Shown here piece after piece: positions 42,634 through 52,334 of a stretch of DNA of 64,000 bases. Below the pieces are notes generated by a model that saw nothing but the letters and a program-made list of their open reading frames with translations, was not told the DNA's origin and searched no databases. The stretch comes from Streptomyces sp. NRRL B-3428 (lineage in GTDB: Bacteria; Actinomycetota; Actinomycetes; Streptomycetales; Streptomycetaceae). A program made the position numbers and the translations under genes. Location: NCBI GenBank assembly GCA_000721375.1, contig JOGW01000019.1, forward strand, positions 186,001 to 250,000, written 5' to 3'. The stretch's first letter is position 1. Every line of letters begins with the position of its first letter.

Positions 42634-44448
42634 GTGTCATCCCGTTCCAGAGCACGAGCCGCAAGCGCCTTCGCCGCGGTGGCCGCCCTGATGGCCGGTG
42701 CGGCCATGTCCTCGCCGGCCGCCGCCGACAGCGAGGATCCGACCTACTCCGTGAACGTCGGGCAGTTGGGTACGTGGACCAATCCCGACGACACCCCCGC
42801 GGCCACGTACATAGACAAGGACGGCAGCTTCCACTACCAGTCCGCGCACGCGCTGTACGCGGCGAACGACCCGCGCAAGTGGTCCTTCTACACGGGCACC
42901 GACTTCGACTCGGCGAAGCTGGACACCAAGACCAGCAACTTCGTGAACCCGGCCGACTCGCGCGACCGCAACGACGACACGACCTGGCGCTGCAACAACA
43001 GCCCGACGGGACGTGAGTCCACCTTCGCGCCGGACACCTCGCACTACTCGCAGAAGAACTACTGCGACCTGATGGGTGTCTGGATCGACCCGGACACCGG
43101 CGACTACTACGGCCTGGTGCACAACGAGTTCACCCCGAGCCCGTTCGGCGACGGACTGCACTACGACGCGATCGACTACGCCGTCTCCAAGGACCAGGGC
43201 AAGACCTGGGACATCAAGGACCACGCCCTGACCTCGGCGTACAGCACCAAGCGCGGTGACACCGGGGCGTTCCCGAACGACCTCTACCACTACGGCAACG
43301 GTGACGCCCGACTGTTCGTGGACACGGCGTCGGGCTACTTCTACGTTTACTACAACTCCCGCGCAATCCCGAAGGGCGGAGTCTCCGGCGGCTGGACCGA
43401 CGGCAGCCGCGGCCATGTGGCGCGCGCCCCGATGTCCGCGAAGATGGCGCCCGGGTCCTGGCAGAAGTGGTACGACGGCGCCTGGTCGCAGCCCGGCATC
43501 GGCGGCAAGGAAAGCAACATGGAGCCGGTCGACGCCGACAACCCCAACGGCTACACACCGGTCGAGCACGACTACGACCCGGCCAACGACGGCAACGTGG
43601 CCGAGCAGGTCGCGGCGGGCGAACTCCCGGCCAAGTCCGACCTGTTGACGATGAACATCGCGTACAACGCCTATCTGGGTCTGTACATCGGCACCCCCGA
43701 GGCGGTCGTCCAGGACAGCAGCGAGTCGCAGCGCTTCTACGTCACGGACGACCTCTCCACGCAGAAGTGGAAGCTGATCGGCGACACCGGGGCCTACAAG
43801 TCCGGCTCCTGGTACCGCTGGATGCTGGACTCGGTGAACAAGACGGGTTCCACCGTCGTCGGCAAGAACTTCCGCAACTACTGCTCGTGGCAGTGCTCGG
43901 GCGGCGGCAGCGGTGAGTACTACAACACCGCGATCGAGACGGACTCCCCGGCCGCACCGGTGCAGTCGGGCGCGACGTACACCATCGCCAACGCGGACGG
44001 CCGCGCCCTCGCGCAGACCGGCCGCGGTGCCACCACCTCGCTCCCCGCCGCCGACGGTTCGGACCGCGGCAAGTGGACCTTCACGTCCAACGGTGACGGC
44101 TCGTACCGCATCGCCAACGCGGACAGCGGCCGGCTCCTCGGCGTGGACTCCACCAGGAACGCCGGTCGCGCCTGGTCCGCCAAGCCCACCGTGTCGGTGG
44201 CGCCCAAGGCGGGTGCGACGGTCGGACAGCAGTGGTTCGTGATCCCCGGCCATGACGCTTCCGGCGCCGAGACGGGCACGTTCAAGCTGGTCAACCGCTA
44301 CAGCGGTCTGGTCATCGGGCTCTCCGGCAAGGACGGCCGCACGGCCGAGACCACGCCGACGCGCGCGTGGACGGCCCCGGGCGGCACTTCGGTCGGAGAC
44401 GGCAGGACGGCGGCCGAGCAGACCCTGACGCTCACCCGCACCAGCTGA
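42634..44448 (+). CDS. Secreted beta-trefoil (ricin-like) carbohydrate-active protein
   Basis: A 604-aa exported protein. A Sec signal (AFAAVAALMAGAAMSSPAAA) is followed by a large domain (about 40-440) rich in Trp, Tyr and Asp, with VWIDPDTGDYYGLVHNEF, AVSKDQGKTW and ARLFVDTASGYFYVYYNSR, as seen in five-bladed beta-propeller glycoside hydrolases of the GH43/32 kind. A C-terminal beta-trefoil (about 445-600) repeats YTIANADGRALAQTGRG, YRIANADSGRLLGVDSTRN and FKLVNRYSGLVIGLSGKDG, typical of ricin-type lectin modules. GTG42634 follows AAGGAG. It is probably a polysaccharide-degrading or binding enzyme whose products feed the cytoplasmic hydrolase. Confidence 0.8.
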   Translation: MSSRSRARAASAFAAVAALMAGAAMSSPAAADSEDPTYSVNVGQLGTWTNPDDTPAATYIDKDGSFHYQSAHALYAANDPRKWSFYTGTDFDSAKLDTKTSNFVNPADSRDRNDDTTWRCNNSPTGRESTFAPDTSHYSQKNYCDLMGVWIDPDTGDYYGLVHNEFTPSPFGDGLHYDAIDYAVSKDQGKTWDIKDHALTSAYSTKRGDTGAFPNDLYHYGNGDARLFVDTASGYFYVYYNSRAIPKGGVSGGWTDGSRGHVARAPMSAKMAPGSWQKWYDGAWSQPGIGGKESNMEPVDADNPNGYTPVEHDYDPANDGNVAEQVAAGELPAKSDLLTMNIAYNAYLGLYIGTPEAVVQDSSESQRFYVTDDLSTQKWKLIGDTGAYKSGSWYRWMLDSVNKTGSTVVGKNFRNYCSWQCSGGGSGEYYNTAIETDSPAAPVQSGATYTIANADGRALAQTGRGATTSLPAADGSDRGKWTFTSNGDGSYRIANADSGRLLGVDSTRNAGRAWSAKPTVSVAPKAGATVGQQWFVIPGHDASGAETGTFKLVNRYSGLVIGLSGKDGRTAETTPTRAWTAPGGTSVGDGRTAAEQTLTLTRTS

Positions 44449-44463
44449 TCAGCTTCTGTGCGG

Positions 44464-44504
44464 GTGCCGCCGGTCCTCTCGCTCGACGAGAGGACCGGCG
44501 GCAC
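44464..44504. terminator. 18-bp perfect hairpin terminator
   Basis: GTGCCGCCGGTCCTCTCG (44464-44481) pairs fully with its complement at 44487-44504 around CTCGA. It lies just before the convergent FMN reductase gene, so it probably works in both directions. Confidence 0.88.
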
Positions 44505-44511
44505 CGACGGC

Positions 44512-45069
44512 TCATCCGGTGGCCGCGAGCAGTGTCGTACGCCCGCCGAGCGCACGCGAGAACTGGTCGGTGACCTGCTCAAGCGCCTCCCGCGGTCCGC
44601 TCTCCACGACGACATCCCCGTCGGGCCGCACCTCGATGTCCCGGTCGAGGACGAACCAGCCGGGGGTGATGTGCGCGGGGCCCATGGAGGCGAGGACCGG
44701 GCGCAGGGCGTAGTCGATGGCGAGTACGTGGGAGGTGGTGCCGCCCGTGGCGAGCGGCAGCACCGTCTTGTCCTTGAGCGCGTACTGCGGCAGCAGGTCG
44801 AGCAGGGACTTCAACAGGCCCGAGTAGGCCGCCTTGTAGACCGGCGTGCCGATCACCACGCCGTCCGCCCCCGCGAACAGGGACGTGGCCTCGACGATCG
44901 CCGGGTGGCCGAAGTCCGCGTGCAGCAGGGCCTCGGGCGGCAGTTCCCGGACGTCCAGGGCGATCACCTCATGGCCCTGTGCGGTGAGGCGCGCGTCGAG
45001 GTGGCGCAGCAGTCGGGCGGTGCGTGAGGTGGCGGAAGGGCTTCCGGAGACGGACAGGATGATGGCCAT
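44512..45069 (-). CDS. NADPH-dependent FMN reductase, SsuE type
   Basis: A 185-aa flavodoxin-like reductase. It has LSVSGSPSATSRTARLL at the FMN phosphate site, GVVIGTPVYKAAYSGLLKSLLDLLPQ, and LATGGTTSHVLAIDYALRPVL. This matches SsuE/MsuE enzymes, which supply reduced FMN to two-component monooxygenases. It is the last gene of the leftward sulfur operon, and the nearest monooxygenase gene ends only 21 bp upstream. It probably serves all four monooxygenases of the operon. Confidence 0.92.
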   Translation of the reverse strand: MAIILSVSGSPSATSRTARLLRHLDARLTAQGHEVIALDVRELPPEALLHADFGHPAIVEATSLFAGADGVVIGTPVYKAAYSGLLKSLLDLLPQYALKDKTVLPLATGGTTSHVLAIDYALRPVLASMGPAHITPGWFVLDRDIEVRPDGDVVVESGPREALEQVTDQFSRALGGRTTLLAATG

Positions 45070-45090
45070 GCCAGGACCTTTCTTGGGTGG

Positions 45091-46170
45091 TCAGCGCGTC
45101 GGGGCGGCGGAGGTGTCGAGGACCGGACCCCACGGGAACGGCGGGTCGGGGATGGCGCGCCGCAGCACCGGGGCGACCTCGGACTGGAACAGGGCGAGCG
45201 AGTCGTGGTGCCGGAACCGCGTCAACCCGCCGGCGTCCGCGTGCAGATGGAGCACCGTGTGCCCGAACTGCTCGTGGTAGCGGTGCACCTTGTCGATGAC
45301 CTGCTGCGGGCTGCCGACGAGCGCCGAACTGCGCTCGACGAAGTCCTCGAGAGTGGTGAAGACGGGTTCGAGGCCGAGACTCTTCTGCAGGGCGAGCTGC
45401 CCTTCGAAGACGGGCCGGTACGCGGCCACCGCCTCCTGGGACGTACGCGCCACGTACACCCCCGCGCTCCCCGCACCGACCGCGATCCGCGCCGGATCGT
45501 GGCCGTGGTACTCCCAGCGCTCGCGGTAGTAGCGGATCAACTCCGCGTACGGACCGATGGGGTTGGTGACGTTCGCCGAGAACAGCGGATCCCCGTAGCG
45601 GGCCGCGAGATCGACGGACTCCTTGCTCGTCGCGCTGCCGTGCCAGACCCGTACCGGCCGCTGCAGCGGTCTGGGCCACACCTTGGCGCCGCGCAGAGCC
45701 GGCCGGAAGCGGGTGTCGGCGCTCACCTTGTCCTCGCGCCAGATCCGCCGGAACACCTCGTAGCTCTCGGCGTTGCGCGCCCACTGGTCCTCGGGCGTGA
45801 CCTGGAACAGCTCGCGCTGGGCGGCGCCGTTGCCCTTCCCGATGATCAACTCGAGCCGTCCGCCGGACAGATGGTCGAGCGTCGCGTAGTCCTCGTAGGC
45901 GCGCACCGGGTCGAGCAGGCTCAGGGTGGTGACGGCCGTGAAGAGGCGGATACGGGAGGTGAGCGCGGCGATATGGCTGAGGACGACAGGAGGCGAGGAG
46001 GAGATGAAGGGCCACTCGTGCCGCTCACCCACTCCGAAACCGTCGAAGCCCAACTCCTCCGCGAGGACCGCGTTGTCGAGCACCTCGCGGAAACGCTCGG
46101 TCGTCGAGGACACCTCACCCGTCACGGGGTGAGGGGTGTGCACGATCAAAGTGATGGCCAGGAACTTCAT
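45091..46170 (-). CDS. LLM-class flavin-dependent monooxygenase
   Basis: A 359-aa luciferase-like protein with a TIM barrel beginning FLAITLIVHTPHPVTGEVSS. It has GFDGFGVGERHE, LDHLSGGRLELIIGKGN, VWHGSATSKESVDLAARYGD and GSPQQVIDKVHRYHEQFG, typical of the family that uses FMNH2 and oxygen to oxidise small organic compounds. The start overlaps the stop of the next LLM gene by 4 bp. With a leader peptide and sulfonate-type partners, it probably helps release sulfur from an organosulfur compound. Substrate is unknown. Confidence 0.9.
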   Translation of the reverse strand: MKFLAITLIVHTPHPVTGEVSSTTERFREVLDNAVLAEELGFDGFGVGERHEWPFISSSPPVVLSHIAALTSRIRLFTAVTTLSLLDPVRAYEDYATLDHLSGGRLELIIGKGNGAAQRELFQVTPEDQWARNAESYEVFRRIWREDKVSADTRFRPALRGAKVWPRPLQRPVRVWHGSATSKESVDLAARYGDPLFSANVTNPIGPYAELIRYYRERWEYHGHDPARIAVGAGSAGVYVARTSQEAVAAYRPVFEGQLALQKSLGLEPVFTTLEDFVERSSALVGSPQQVIDKVHRYHEQFGHTVLHLHADAGGLTRFRHHDSLALFQSEVAPVLRRAIPDPPFPWGPVLDTSAAPTR

Positions 46171-47492
46171 GACGCCGACCGCTCCCTTCGCACGTCGTCG
46201 GGATGGGCGAGCCCCAGGTGGTCGCGCAGGGTCGTGCCCGCGTACTCGGTGCGGAAGACTCCGCGCTCCTGGAGCAGCGGCACCACCCGGTCCACGAACT
46301 CGTCCAGGCCGCCCGGGGTGAGGTGCGGCACGAGGATGAACCCGTCGGCGGCATCGGCCTGCACGTACTCGTCGATGAGTGCGGCCACCGAGGCCGGGGC
46401 GCCGATGAAGGACTGCCGTGCGGTCTGCTCGATCGCCAACTCCCTGATGGACAGGCCCTTCTCCTCGGCCAGTGCCCGCCAGCGCGCCGCGATCCCGAAG
46501 CGGTCGCCCGAGTGCGCCCAGCCCTGGACCACGTCGCTGTCCGGCACCGGGTCGATGGCGGGCAGCGGGCCGTCCGGGTCGTATCCGGACAGATCGCGGC
46601 CCCATACGTTCTCCAGGAAGGCGATCGCGGTCTGTGGGCCGACCTGCTGCCGGCGGATCAGCGCGGCGCGCTCCTGTGCCTCGGCATCCGTGTCGCCGAG
46701 GACGAAGGTGGCGGCCGGGAGGATCTTGAGGTCCGCCGGCTTGCGTCCGTAGCGCGCCAGGCGCCGCTTCACATCGGCGTGGAAGGTGCGGCCGGCCTCC
46801 AGGCTGCCGTGCCGGCTGAAGACGACATCGGCGCTGCGGGCGGCGAACTCGCGGCCCTCGTCGGAGTCCCCGGCCTGGATCAGTACGGGGTGCCTTTGAG
46901 GTGAGTGCGGAAGGGCGGGGCGCGCGGAGATGTCGAACTGCGGGCCCTTGTGGCGTACGGGACGTGGGCCCCGTTCCGCCGGCCAGGCGTCCCACAGGGC
47001 GCGGGCCACCTCGAGGAACTCCTCGGCGCGGGTATAGCGGTAGGCGCGGTCCAGATAGCCGCCGCGGCGGAAGTTCTCCCCGGTGAAGGCGTCCGAGGTG
47101 GTGACCACGTTCCAGGCGGCGCGCCCGTCGGACAGGTGGTCCAGCGAGGCGAAACGGCGGGCGAGTTCGTACGGCTCGTTGAAGGTGGCGTTGACCGTGG
47201 CGGCCAGGCCCAGGTGCCGGGTCACCGCGGCCACGGCGTTCAGGACCGTGAGCGAGTCGGGGCGGCCGACCACGTCCAGGTCGTGGATCAGCCCCTTGCG
47301 CTCCCGCAGCCGCAGCCCCTCGGCGAGGAACAGGAAGTCGAACTTGCCGCGCTCCGCCGTGCGGGCGAGCTGCCGGAAGGAGGAGAACTCGATCTGGCTG
47401 CGCGATTCGGGGTCGGTCCAGACGGTGGTGTTGTTGACGCCGGGGAAGTGGGCGGCGAGATGAACTTGCTTGCGCGCCCCGGGGGTTGTCAT
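46167..47492 (-). CDS. NtaA/SnaA/DszA-type FMNH2 monooxygenase
   Basis: A 441-aa LLM enzyme of the long NtaA/DszA subgroup. It has FPGVNNTTVWTDPESRSQIEF, KFDFLFLAEGLRLRE, LDHLSDGRAAWNVVTTSDAF, ENFRRGGYLDRAYRYTRAEEF and HPVLIQAGDSDEGREFAARSAD. Relatives use reduced FMN to attack dibenzothiophene sulfone, nitrilotriacetate and similar compounds. It is coupled at both ends to the two other LLM genes. The substrate is probably an organosulfur compound, from operon context. Confidence 0.93.
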   Translation of the reverse strand: MTTPGARKQVHLAAHFPGVNNTTVWTDPESRSQIEFSSFRQLARTAERGKFDFLFLAEGLRLRERKGLIHDLDVVGRPDSLTVLNAVAAVTRHLGLAATVNATFNEPYELARRFASLDHLSDGRAAWNVVTTSDAFTGENFRRGGYLDRAYRYTRAEEFLEVARALWDAWPAERGPRPVRHKGPQFDISARPALPHSPQRHPVLIQAGDSDEGREFAARSADVVFSRHGSLEAGRTFHADVKRRLARYGRKPADLKILPAATFVLGDTDAEAQERAALIRRQQVGPQTAIAFLENVWGRDLSGYDPDGPLPAIDPVPDSDVVQGWAHSGDRFGIAARWRALAEEKGLSIRELAIEQTARQSFIGAPASVAALIDEYVQADAADGFILVPHLTPGGLDEFVDRVVPLLQERGVFRTEYAGTTLRDHLGLAHPDDVRRERSAS

Positions 47493-48550
47493 CGCAGGGC
47501 CTCCACTCGGTGGGCGTAGCGGCTCGCGGGCCGGGGCAGACCCAGGTGGTCGCGCAGTGTGCGCCCCTGGTAGGCGGCGCGGAAGAGCCCCGCCTCGCGC
47601 AGCCGCGGGACCAGACCGTGCACGAGGAGCGGCAGTTCGGCCTCGATCGTGGTGGGGACGAGATGGAATCCGTCCACGCCGGTGGCCGTGTGCCACTCGG
47701 CGAGCTGAGCCGCGAGGGCGGTGGCGGCGCCGGTGAAACGCAGCCCGGGCGTGGGTGGCAGCTCGAACCCGTCGCGCAGATCGAGCGTGACCTTGAGGAG
47801 CACGCGTGGCTGTCGCTCGCCTGCCCGGTCGAGGAGCGCCTCGCGGGCGGCCCTGGCCGAGGCGGGATCGGCCGCATCGAGGAGCACCACATCGGCGTGA
47901 TGCGCCGCCAACTCCCCACGTGTATCCGGGTCATGAGCGCCGAGCGCCACCACGACGGGCGGTCGCCCCTGAGGCGGTCGGGGCACGATCGAGGGACCGC
48001 GTACGGAGAAGTGCGGGCCCTCGAAGTCGACGTAGTGCAGCCGCTCGCGGTCGATGAAACGGCCGGTGGCGGCGTCCCGTATCTCCGCGTCGTCCTCCCA
48101 GCTGTCCCACAGCCGGGCGGCCACCTCGGCGGCATCGGCCGCCTCCGCCCAGAGTTCGGCCGCGGGCGCGCTGCGCCGCCGGCCCACCGCACGGGCCTCG
48201 GCGGCCGTACCCGACACCTCCACCAGCCACCCGGCACGGCCCTCGCTCACGAAGTCGAGGGTGGCCAGGGCGGTGGAGGTGTGGAACGGCTCGGTGTGGG
48301 TGGTGGTGACGGCCGGCACGAGGCCGATACGGCGGGTCAGCGGCGCGACCCTGGCCAGAACCGCGACCGGGTCGAGGCGGCCGGCACCGTCCTCGGGCGC
48401 CGGGGCGAAGGGGTCGCCGAGGGTGAGGAAGTCGAAGGCGCCCTGCTCGGCGAGCTGGGTCAGAGCGGTCCAGTAGGGGGCGGTCAGAGATGCGGCGGGG
48501 CGGTGTCCGCTCCCGCCGATGTCCACGGCGAGATGGAGTTCTCGGGGCAT
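47489..48550 (-). CDS. LLM-class flavin-dependent oxidoreductase
   Basis: A 353-aa protein of the LLM class, with HLAVDIGGSGHRPAAS, QGAFDFLTLGDPFAP, LATLDFVSEGRAGWLVEVSG, VVVALGAHDPDTRGELAAHHADVV and a C-terminal GLFRAAYQGRTLRDHLGL. The end resembles that of the NtaA-type neighbour (TTLRDHLGLAHP), so the two belong to the same broad branch. Overlap with the next gene is 4 bp. Its substrate is unknown; it may act in sequence with the others on one sulfur compound or give range. Confidence 0.88.
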   Translation of the reverse strand: MPRELHLAVDIGGSGHRPAASLTAPYWTALTQLAEQGAFDFLTLGDPFAPAPEDGAGRLDPVAVLARVAPLTRRIGLVPAVTTTHTEPFHTSTALATLDFVSEGRAGWLVEVSGTAAEARAVGRRRSAPAAELWAEAADAAEVAARLWDSWEDDAEIRDAATGRFIDRERLHYVDFEGPHFSVRGPSIVPRPPQGRPPVVVALGAHDPDTRGELAAHHADVVLLDAADPASARAAREALLDRAGERQPRVLLKVTLDLRDGFELPPTPGLRFTGAATALAAQLAEWHTATGVDGFHLVPTTIEAELPLLVHGLVPRLREAGLFRAAYQGRTLRDHLGLPRPASRYAHRVEALR

Positions 48551-48603
48551 GGCTACAGATCCTTGTGGGCTGGTGCGAGGGCCGGCAGTGCGGTGGGTGA
48601 CCG

Positions 48604-49602
48604 CTACTTGTTGGTCTTGGGCAGCCCGGGCGGATTGATCCCGGACTTCGTCACGGACTCGTCGGACAGGCCCCAGCGCTCCAGCACCTGGGCGTAAGTA
48701 CCGTTCTCGATCACGTGGTTGAGCGCGGCGGCCAGCGGCTTCGCGAGTCCGCTGTCCTTCTTGGTGGTGGCCGCGATCAGGCCCTGCAGGGTGGCGCCCG
48801 CACCGGAGTAGGTGCCGACCACCTCGGTCTTCCCGCTGGTGGCCGCGTGGTAGGCGGCGGTCGGGTTGGGGCCGAGGTAGAGGTCGATCCGGCCCGACTG
48901 GAGGGCCAGATAGGTGTCGCTCTCGTTCTGGTAGTACTTGATGTCCACCGGCTCACGGCCGGCCTTCTCGTTCTCCTTGCTCCACTCGACCAGGAGCTTC
49001 TCCTGGTTGGTGCCGCTGGAGACGGCGACCTTCAGACCCGCCACGTCCTTGGGCCCTTCGATCTTCAGACCGCTGCCCTTCTTGGCACCGAAGCCGAGGT
49101 TGTCCTCGCGGTAGGTGGCGAAGTCGTACTTCTCCTTGCGCTCCTCGGTGACCGTGATGTTGCTGAAGGCGGCGTCGTACTTCGCGCTGTCCAGGCCGAC
49201 GAAGATGTTCTCCCAGGAGACGGTGTTGATGTGCGGCTTCAGATCGAGGACGTCCGCGACGAGATACGCGAGATCGGGCTCCACGCCGATGACCGTCTTG
49301 TTGTCGGTGGCGTAGAACGTGAGGGGCGCGGAGGAGCCCGAGGAGCCGGCGAGTTCCAGGGTGCCGCGTTGGCGGATCTTCTCGGGGACAAGGTCGGCTA
49401 TGGAGTCGACCTTGTCCGTGGTGACACGTTTCTGGTCGGGACTCGTATTGATCTTCACCTTGGCGCCGGAGGCGGCCGCGACCTCGGTGGTGCGGTCCTC
49501 CTTCGGGTTCCCGCACGCGGCGAGCAGCAGCGTGGCGGCGAGTCCCAGGGCGGCGGCGGTGGTGCGGCGACGGGTGATCAGGGCGTACACAGGTGGCTCC
49601 AT
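48604..49602 (-). CDS. ABC transporter solute-binding lipoprotein (SBP_bac_3)
   Basis: A 332-aa lipoprotein with signal ALGLAATLLLAACGN (lipobox L-A-A-C) and a family 3 binding fold: GTLELAGSSGSSAPLTFYATD, EPDLAYLVADVLDL, FAKYDAAFSNITVTEERKEKYDF-like (here SAKYDAAFSNITVTEERKEK), LKVAVSSGTNQEK and ERWGLSDESVTKSGINPP. Family 3 proteins bind polar amino acids and related compounds. In this locus the ligand is likely a sulfur-containing amino acid or sulfonate. It pairs with the adjacent ATPase and permease. Confidence 0.92.
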   Translation of the reverse strand: MEPPVYALITRRRTTAAALGLAATLLLAACGNPKEDRTTEVAAASGAKVKINTSPDQKRVTTDKVDSIADLVPEKIRQRGTLELAGSSGSSAPLTFYATDNKTVIGVEPDLAYLVADVLDLKPHINTVSWENIFVGLDSAKYDAAFSNITVTEERKEKYDFATYREDNLGFGAKKGSGLKIEGPKDVAGLKVAVSSGTNQEKLLVEWSKENEKAGREPVDIKYYQNESDTYLALQSGRIDLYLGPNPTAAYHAATSGKTEVVGTYSGAGATLQGLIAATTKKDSGLAKPLAAALNHVIENGTYAQVLERWGLSDESVTKSGINPPGLPKTNK

Positions 49603-49617
49603 CCGGAGAAGGGAAGG

Positions 49618-50382
49618 TCAGAGGACCTTGGAGAGGAAGGCGCGGGTGCGCTCGTGCTGCGGGGCGTCGAGTACGGCCGAGGGCGGGCCCTGTTCGACCA
49701 CGACCCCGTCGTCCATGAACACCACGGTGTCGGCCACCTCGCGGGCGAAGCCGATCTCATGGGTGACGACGACCATCGTGGTTCCGGTACGTGCCAAGTC
49801 CTTGATCACGTCGAGGACTTCACCCACCAGCTCGGGGTCGAGCGCCGAGGTGGGCTCGTCGAAGAGCAGCACCTTCGGAGAGAGGGCGAGCGCACGGGCG
49901 ATGGCCACGCGCTGCTGCTGTCCGCCGGAGAGCTGGCGCGGGTAGGCGTCGGTCTTGTCGGCGAGACCGACCCGTTCGAGCAGTCGGCGGGCCGTCTCCT
50001 CGGCCTCCTTGCGCGGCCGGCGCAGAGCGGAGACGGGTGCCTCGACGAGGTTCTCCAGGACGGTCAGATGCGGGAAGAGGTTGAAGTTCTGGAAGACGAA
50101 CCCGATGTGGGTCCGCTGGCGCAGAACGTCCTTCTCCCTCAGCTCGTGCAGCTTGTCGCCGGCACGGCGGTAGCCGATCAGCTCGCCGTCGATGCTGATC
50201 CAGCCGCGGTTCACCTTCTCCAGATGGTTGATGGTGCGCAGGAGCGTGGACTTGCCCGAGCCGGACGGGCCGAGGATCACGGTCACCTCGCCGGCCCTGA
50301 CCTGCAGGTCCACTCCCCGTAGGACCTCAAGCGGTCCGAAGCTCTTGTGGACGCCGTGCACGTCCACCATCACGTCACTCAT
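49618..50382 (-). CDS. Polar amino acid-type ABC transporter ATPase
   Basis: A 254-aa ATPase with a full set of motifs: Walker [21 protein letters not shown]-loop [17 protein letters not shown], signature [15 protein letters not shown], Walker [15 protein letters not shown] and the H-switch [15 protein letters not shown]. This is the GlnQ/HisP type. Its start overlaps the permease stop by 4 bp. It is the only ATPase gene for two permease genes and two binding proteins in the locus, so it may power both. Confidence 0.96.
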   Translation of the reverse strand: MSDVMVDVHGVHKSFGPLEVLRGVDLQVRAGEVTVILGPSGSGKSTLLRTINHLEKVNRGWISIDGELIGYRRAGDKLHELREKDVLRQRTHIGFVFQNFNLFPHLTVLENLVEAPVSALRRPRKEAEETARRLLERVGLADKTDAYPRQLSGGQQQRVAIARALALSPKVLLFDEPTSALDPELVGEVLDVIKDLARTGTTMVVVTHEIGFAREVADTVVFMDDGVVVEQGPPSAVLDAPQHERTRAFLSKVL

Positions 50383-51356
50383 CGGTTGTCTCCCAGCGGG
50401 GTGAGGGGTGCTTTCGGCGGGGTGAGGAACCGGCGGACGCGCTGCAGCGGCGTGGGCGGCGGGGTCCGGTTCGCCCCTCGTGCGTAATGCCGTTCCACGT
50501 AGTACTGGGCCACCGAGAGCAGCGAGGTGAGCACCACGTACCAGGCGGTGGCCACGAGCAGCAGCGGGATCACCCGGCCGTTACGGCCGTAGATCACCTG
50601 CACCTGGTAGAAGAGTTCGCCGATGGCCATCACATAGACCACCGAGGTGCCCTTGAGCAGGCCGATGATCTCGTTGCCCGCGGTGGGCAGGATGGCCCGC
50701 ATCGCCTGGGGAAGCACGATCCGGCGGATCTGCCGCAGCCGCGGGATCCCGAGGGATGCGGCGGCCTCGAACTGCCCCTGGTCGACGGAGAGCACACCGC
50801 CGCGCACGATCTCGGCGGCGTACGCGGCCTGGTGCAGCGTGAGGCCGATGATCGCCGCGCCGATGGTCCCGATGAGACTGTTGCTGTCGACGGACCAGAA
50901 CACCGGACCGAACGGGATACCGACGCCCAACTGCTCGTACAGGGCACTGAGGTTGAACCAGAAGACCAGCTGGACGATCATCGGGATCGACCGGAAGATC
51001 CAGATGTACGTCCAGGCCACGCTCTGCAGCACCGGGCTGCGCGACAGGCGCATGAAGGCCAGCACGGTGCCGAGCAGGAAGCCGAGCACGGTGGCGTACG
51101 CGGTGAGCTGGAGCGTCACCCAGACCGCGTCGACGATGGTCTCGGACAGGACGTACTCGCCGAACACCCCCCATTCCCAGACCGGGTTGGTGGCGAGGCC
51201 GTGGACGAACTGGGCGAGCAGGACCAGTACGGCCGTGGCCGCCGCCCAGCGGGCGTAGTGGCGTACGGGCACGACCTCGGCCGAGGACGGATCCGATGCG
51301 CGCTCGGTGTCCGCGAGCGCCTTGCCGGGCGGTGCGGTACCGGTGATCGATGACAT
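50379..51356 (-). CDS. Polar amino acid-type ABC transporter permease
   Basis: A 325-aa permease of the His/Glu family with at least five membrane helices. Key blocks are [35 protein letters not shown], and the ATPase-coupling EAA loop [22 protein letters not shown] with [15 protein letters not shown]. After the last helix comes [19 protein letters not shown], a tail shared with the divergent permease at 54561. It probably works with the binding protein at 48604 or 51378. Confidence 0.95.
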   Translation of the reverse strand: MSSITGTAPPGKALADTERASDPSSAEVVPVRHYARWAAATAVLVLLAQFVHGLATNPVWEWGVFGEYVLSETIVDAVWVTLQLTAYATVLGFLLGTVLAFMRLSRSPVLQSVAWTYIWIFRSIPMIVQLVFWFNLSALYEQLGVGIPFGPVFWSVDSNSLIGTIGAAIIGLTLHQAAYAAEIVRGGVLSVDQGQFEAAASLGIPRLRQIRRIVLPQAMRAILPTAGNEIIGLLKGTSVVYVMAIGELFYQVQVIYGRNGRVIPLLLVATAWYVVLTSLLSVAQYYVERHYARGANRTPPPTPLQRVRRFLTPPKAPLTPLGDNR

Positions 51357-51377
51357 GGTGATCTCTCCGCCCGGCTG

Positions 51378-52334
51378 TCAGCTGTGCTCGGGCGGATTGA
51401 TCCGCGAGGTCTCGATCGCGGACGGGGTGGTGCCCCACTTCTTCAGGATCCGCTCGTACGTACCGTCCTTGATCAGTTCGTTGACGGCGGCCTGGAAGGC
51501 CTCGGTGAGCGGGGAGTCCTTCTTGAAGGCGAAGCCGACGTCGAGTCGGTGGAACTCACCGAGGAACGCGGTCCCGGCCGCCGGCTGGGCGGCCTGGTAG
51601 CGCAGTCCGTTGATCGTCGACATGATCACGTCGATCCGGCCCTGCTGCAGGGCGGTGAGCGTGGCGCCGTTGTCCGAGTAGACCTGCACGGCGTACGGCT
51701 TCTTGCCGGCCTTCGCGCAGACGCCCTTCTGCTTGGTCAGGGTGGCCTCGAAGGTGGTGCCCGCGCCGGTGCCGATGGTCAGACCGCACAGCTGGGTCAA
51801 CTCGCTTACCTTGTCGCCCAGTTCGGTGTTCCCCTTCTTGACCGCGAAGCCCTGGCCGTCGTTGATGTACGTGACGAAGTCGATGGTCTTCAGGCGCTCG
51901 CCGGTGACCCCGAAGTTGCCGGTGCCGAAGTCGTACTTGCCGCTGCCGAGGGCGGGCAGGATCGTCTCGAACGCGGCGTCCTGCCGCTCCAGCTTCACCC
52001 CGAGCACCTTGGCGACCGCGTTGGCGAGGTCGATGTCCTGTCCGGCGGGCGCCTTGTCGGAACCGTTCGGGTAGTACGCCGAGGGCGGGTTGCCCACCGA
52101 GCTGCCGACGCGGAGAGTGCCGGACTTCCGCACGTCTTCGGGCAGCAGCGCCGCCGCGGACTCGACCTTGCGCACGGCGGCCACGGGGTCGTCGGTGGGT
52201 GCCGGGGAGGCCTGGGCTCCGGCCGGTGCGGCGTCGGAGCCGGAGTCGGATCCGCAGGCGGTGGCGGCGAGGAGCGGCAGCGCTATCAGTCCGGTGGCAA
52301 GGCGCAGCCGGGTTCGCAGGGCGCGGATCTTCAC
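51378..52334 (-). CDS. ABC transporter solute-binding lipoprotein (SBP_bac_3)
   Basis: A 318-aa lipoprotein. The signal ends ALPLLAATACGS (lipobox T-A-C), followed by an Asp/Ser linker and a family 3 domain: GTLRVGSSVGNPPSAYYPNGS, DIDLANAVAKVLGVKLERQ, GKYDFGTGNFGVTGERLKTIDFV, IGTGAGTTFEATLTKQKG and KKWGTTPSAIETSRINPPE. It is clearly a different branch from the protein at 48604. It may serve the same permease or the divergent one. The ligand is likely another organosulfur amino acid or analogue. Confidence 0.92.
   Translation of the reverse strand: MKIRALRTRLRLATGLIALPLLAATACGSDSGSDAAPAGAQASPAPTDDPVAAVRKVESAAALLPEDVRKSGTLRVGSSVGNPPSAYYPNGSDKAPAGQDIDLANAVAKVLGVKLERQDAAFETILPALGSGKYDFGTGNFGVTGERLKTIDFVTYINDGQGFAVKKGNTELGDKVSELTQLCGLTIGTGAGTTFEATLTKQKGVCAKAGKKPYAVQVYSDNGATLTALQQGRIDVIMSTINGLRYQAAQPAAGTAFLGEFHRLDVGFAFKKDSPLTEAFQAAVNELIKDGTYERILKKWGTTPSAIETSRINPPEHS

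Noticed and set aside
45000..48237. Long second frame on the minus strand across the LLM genes
   Set aside because: It is an out-of-frame shadow of three overlapping LLM genes; it is Arg/Pro-rich and shows no domains.
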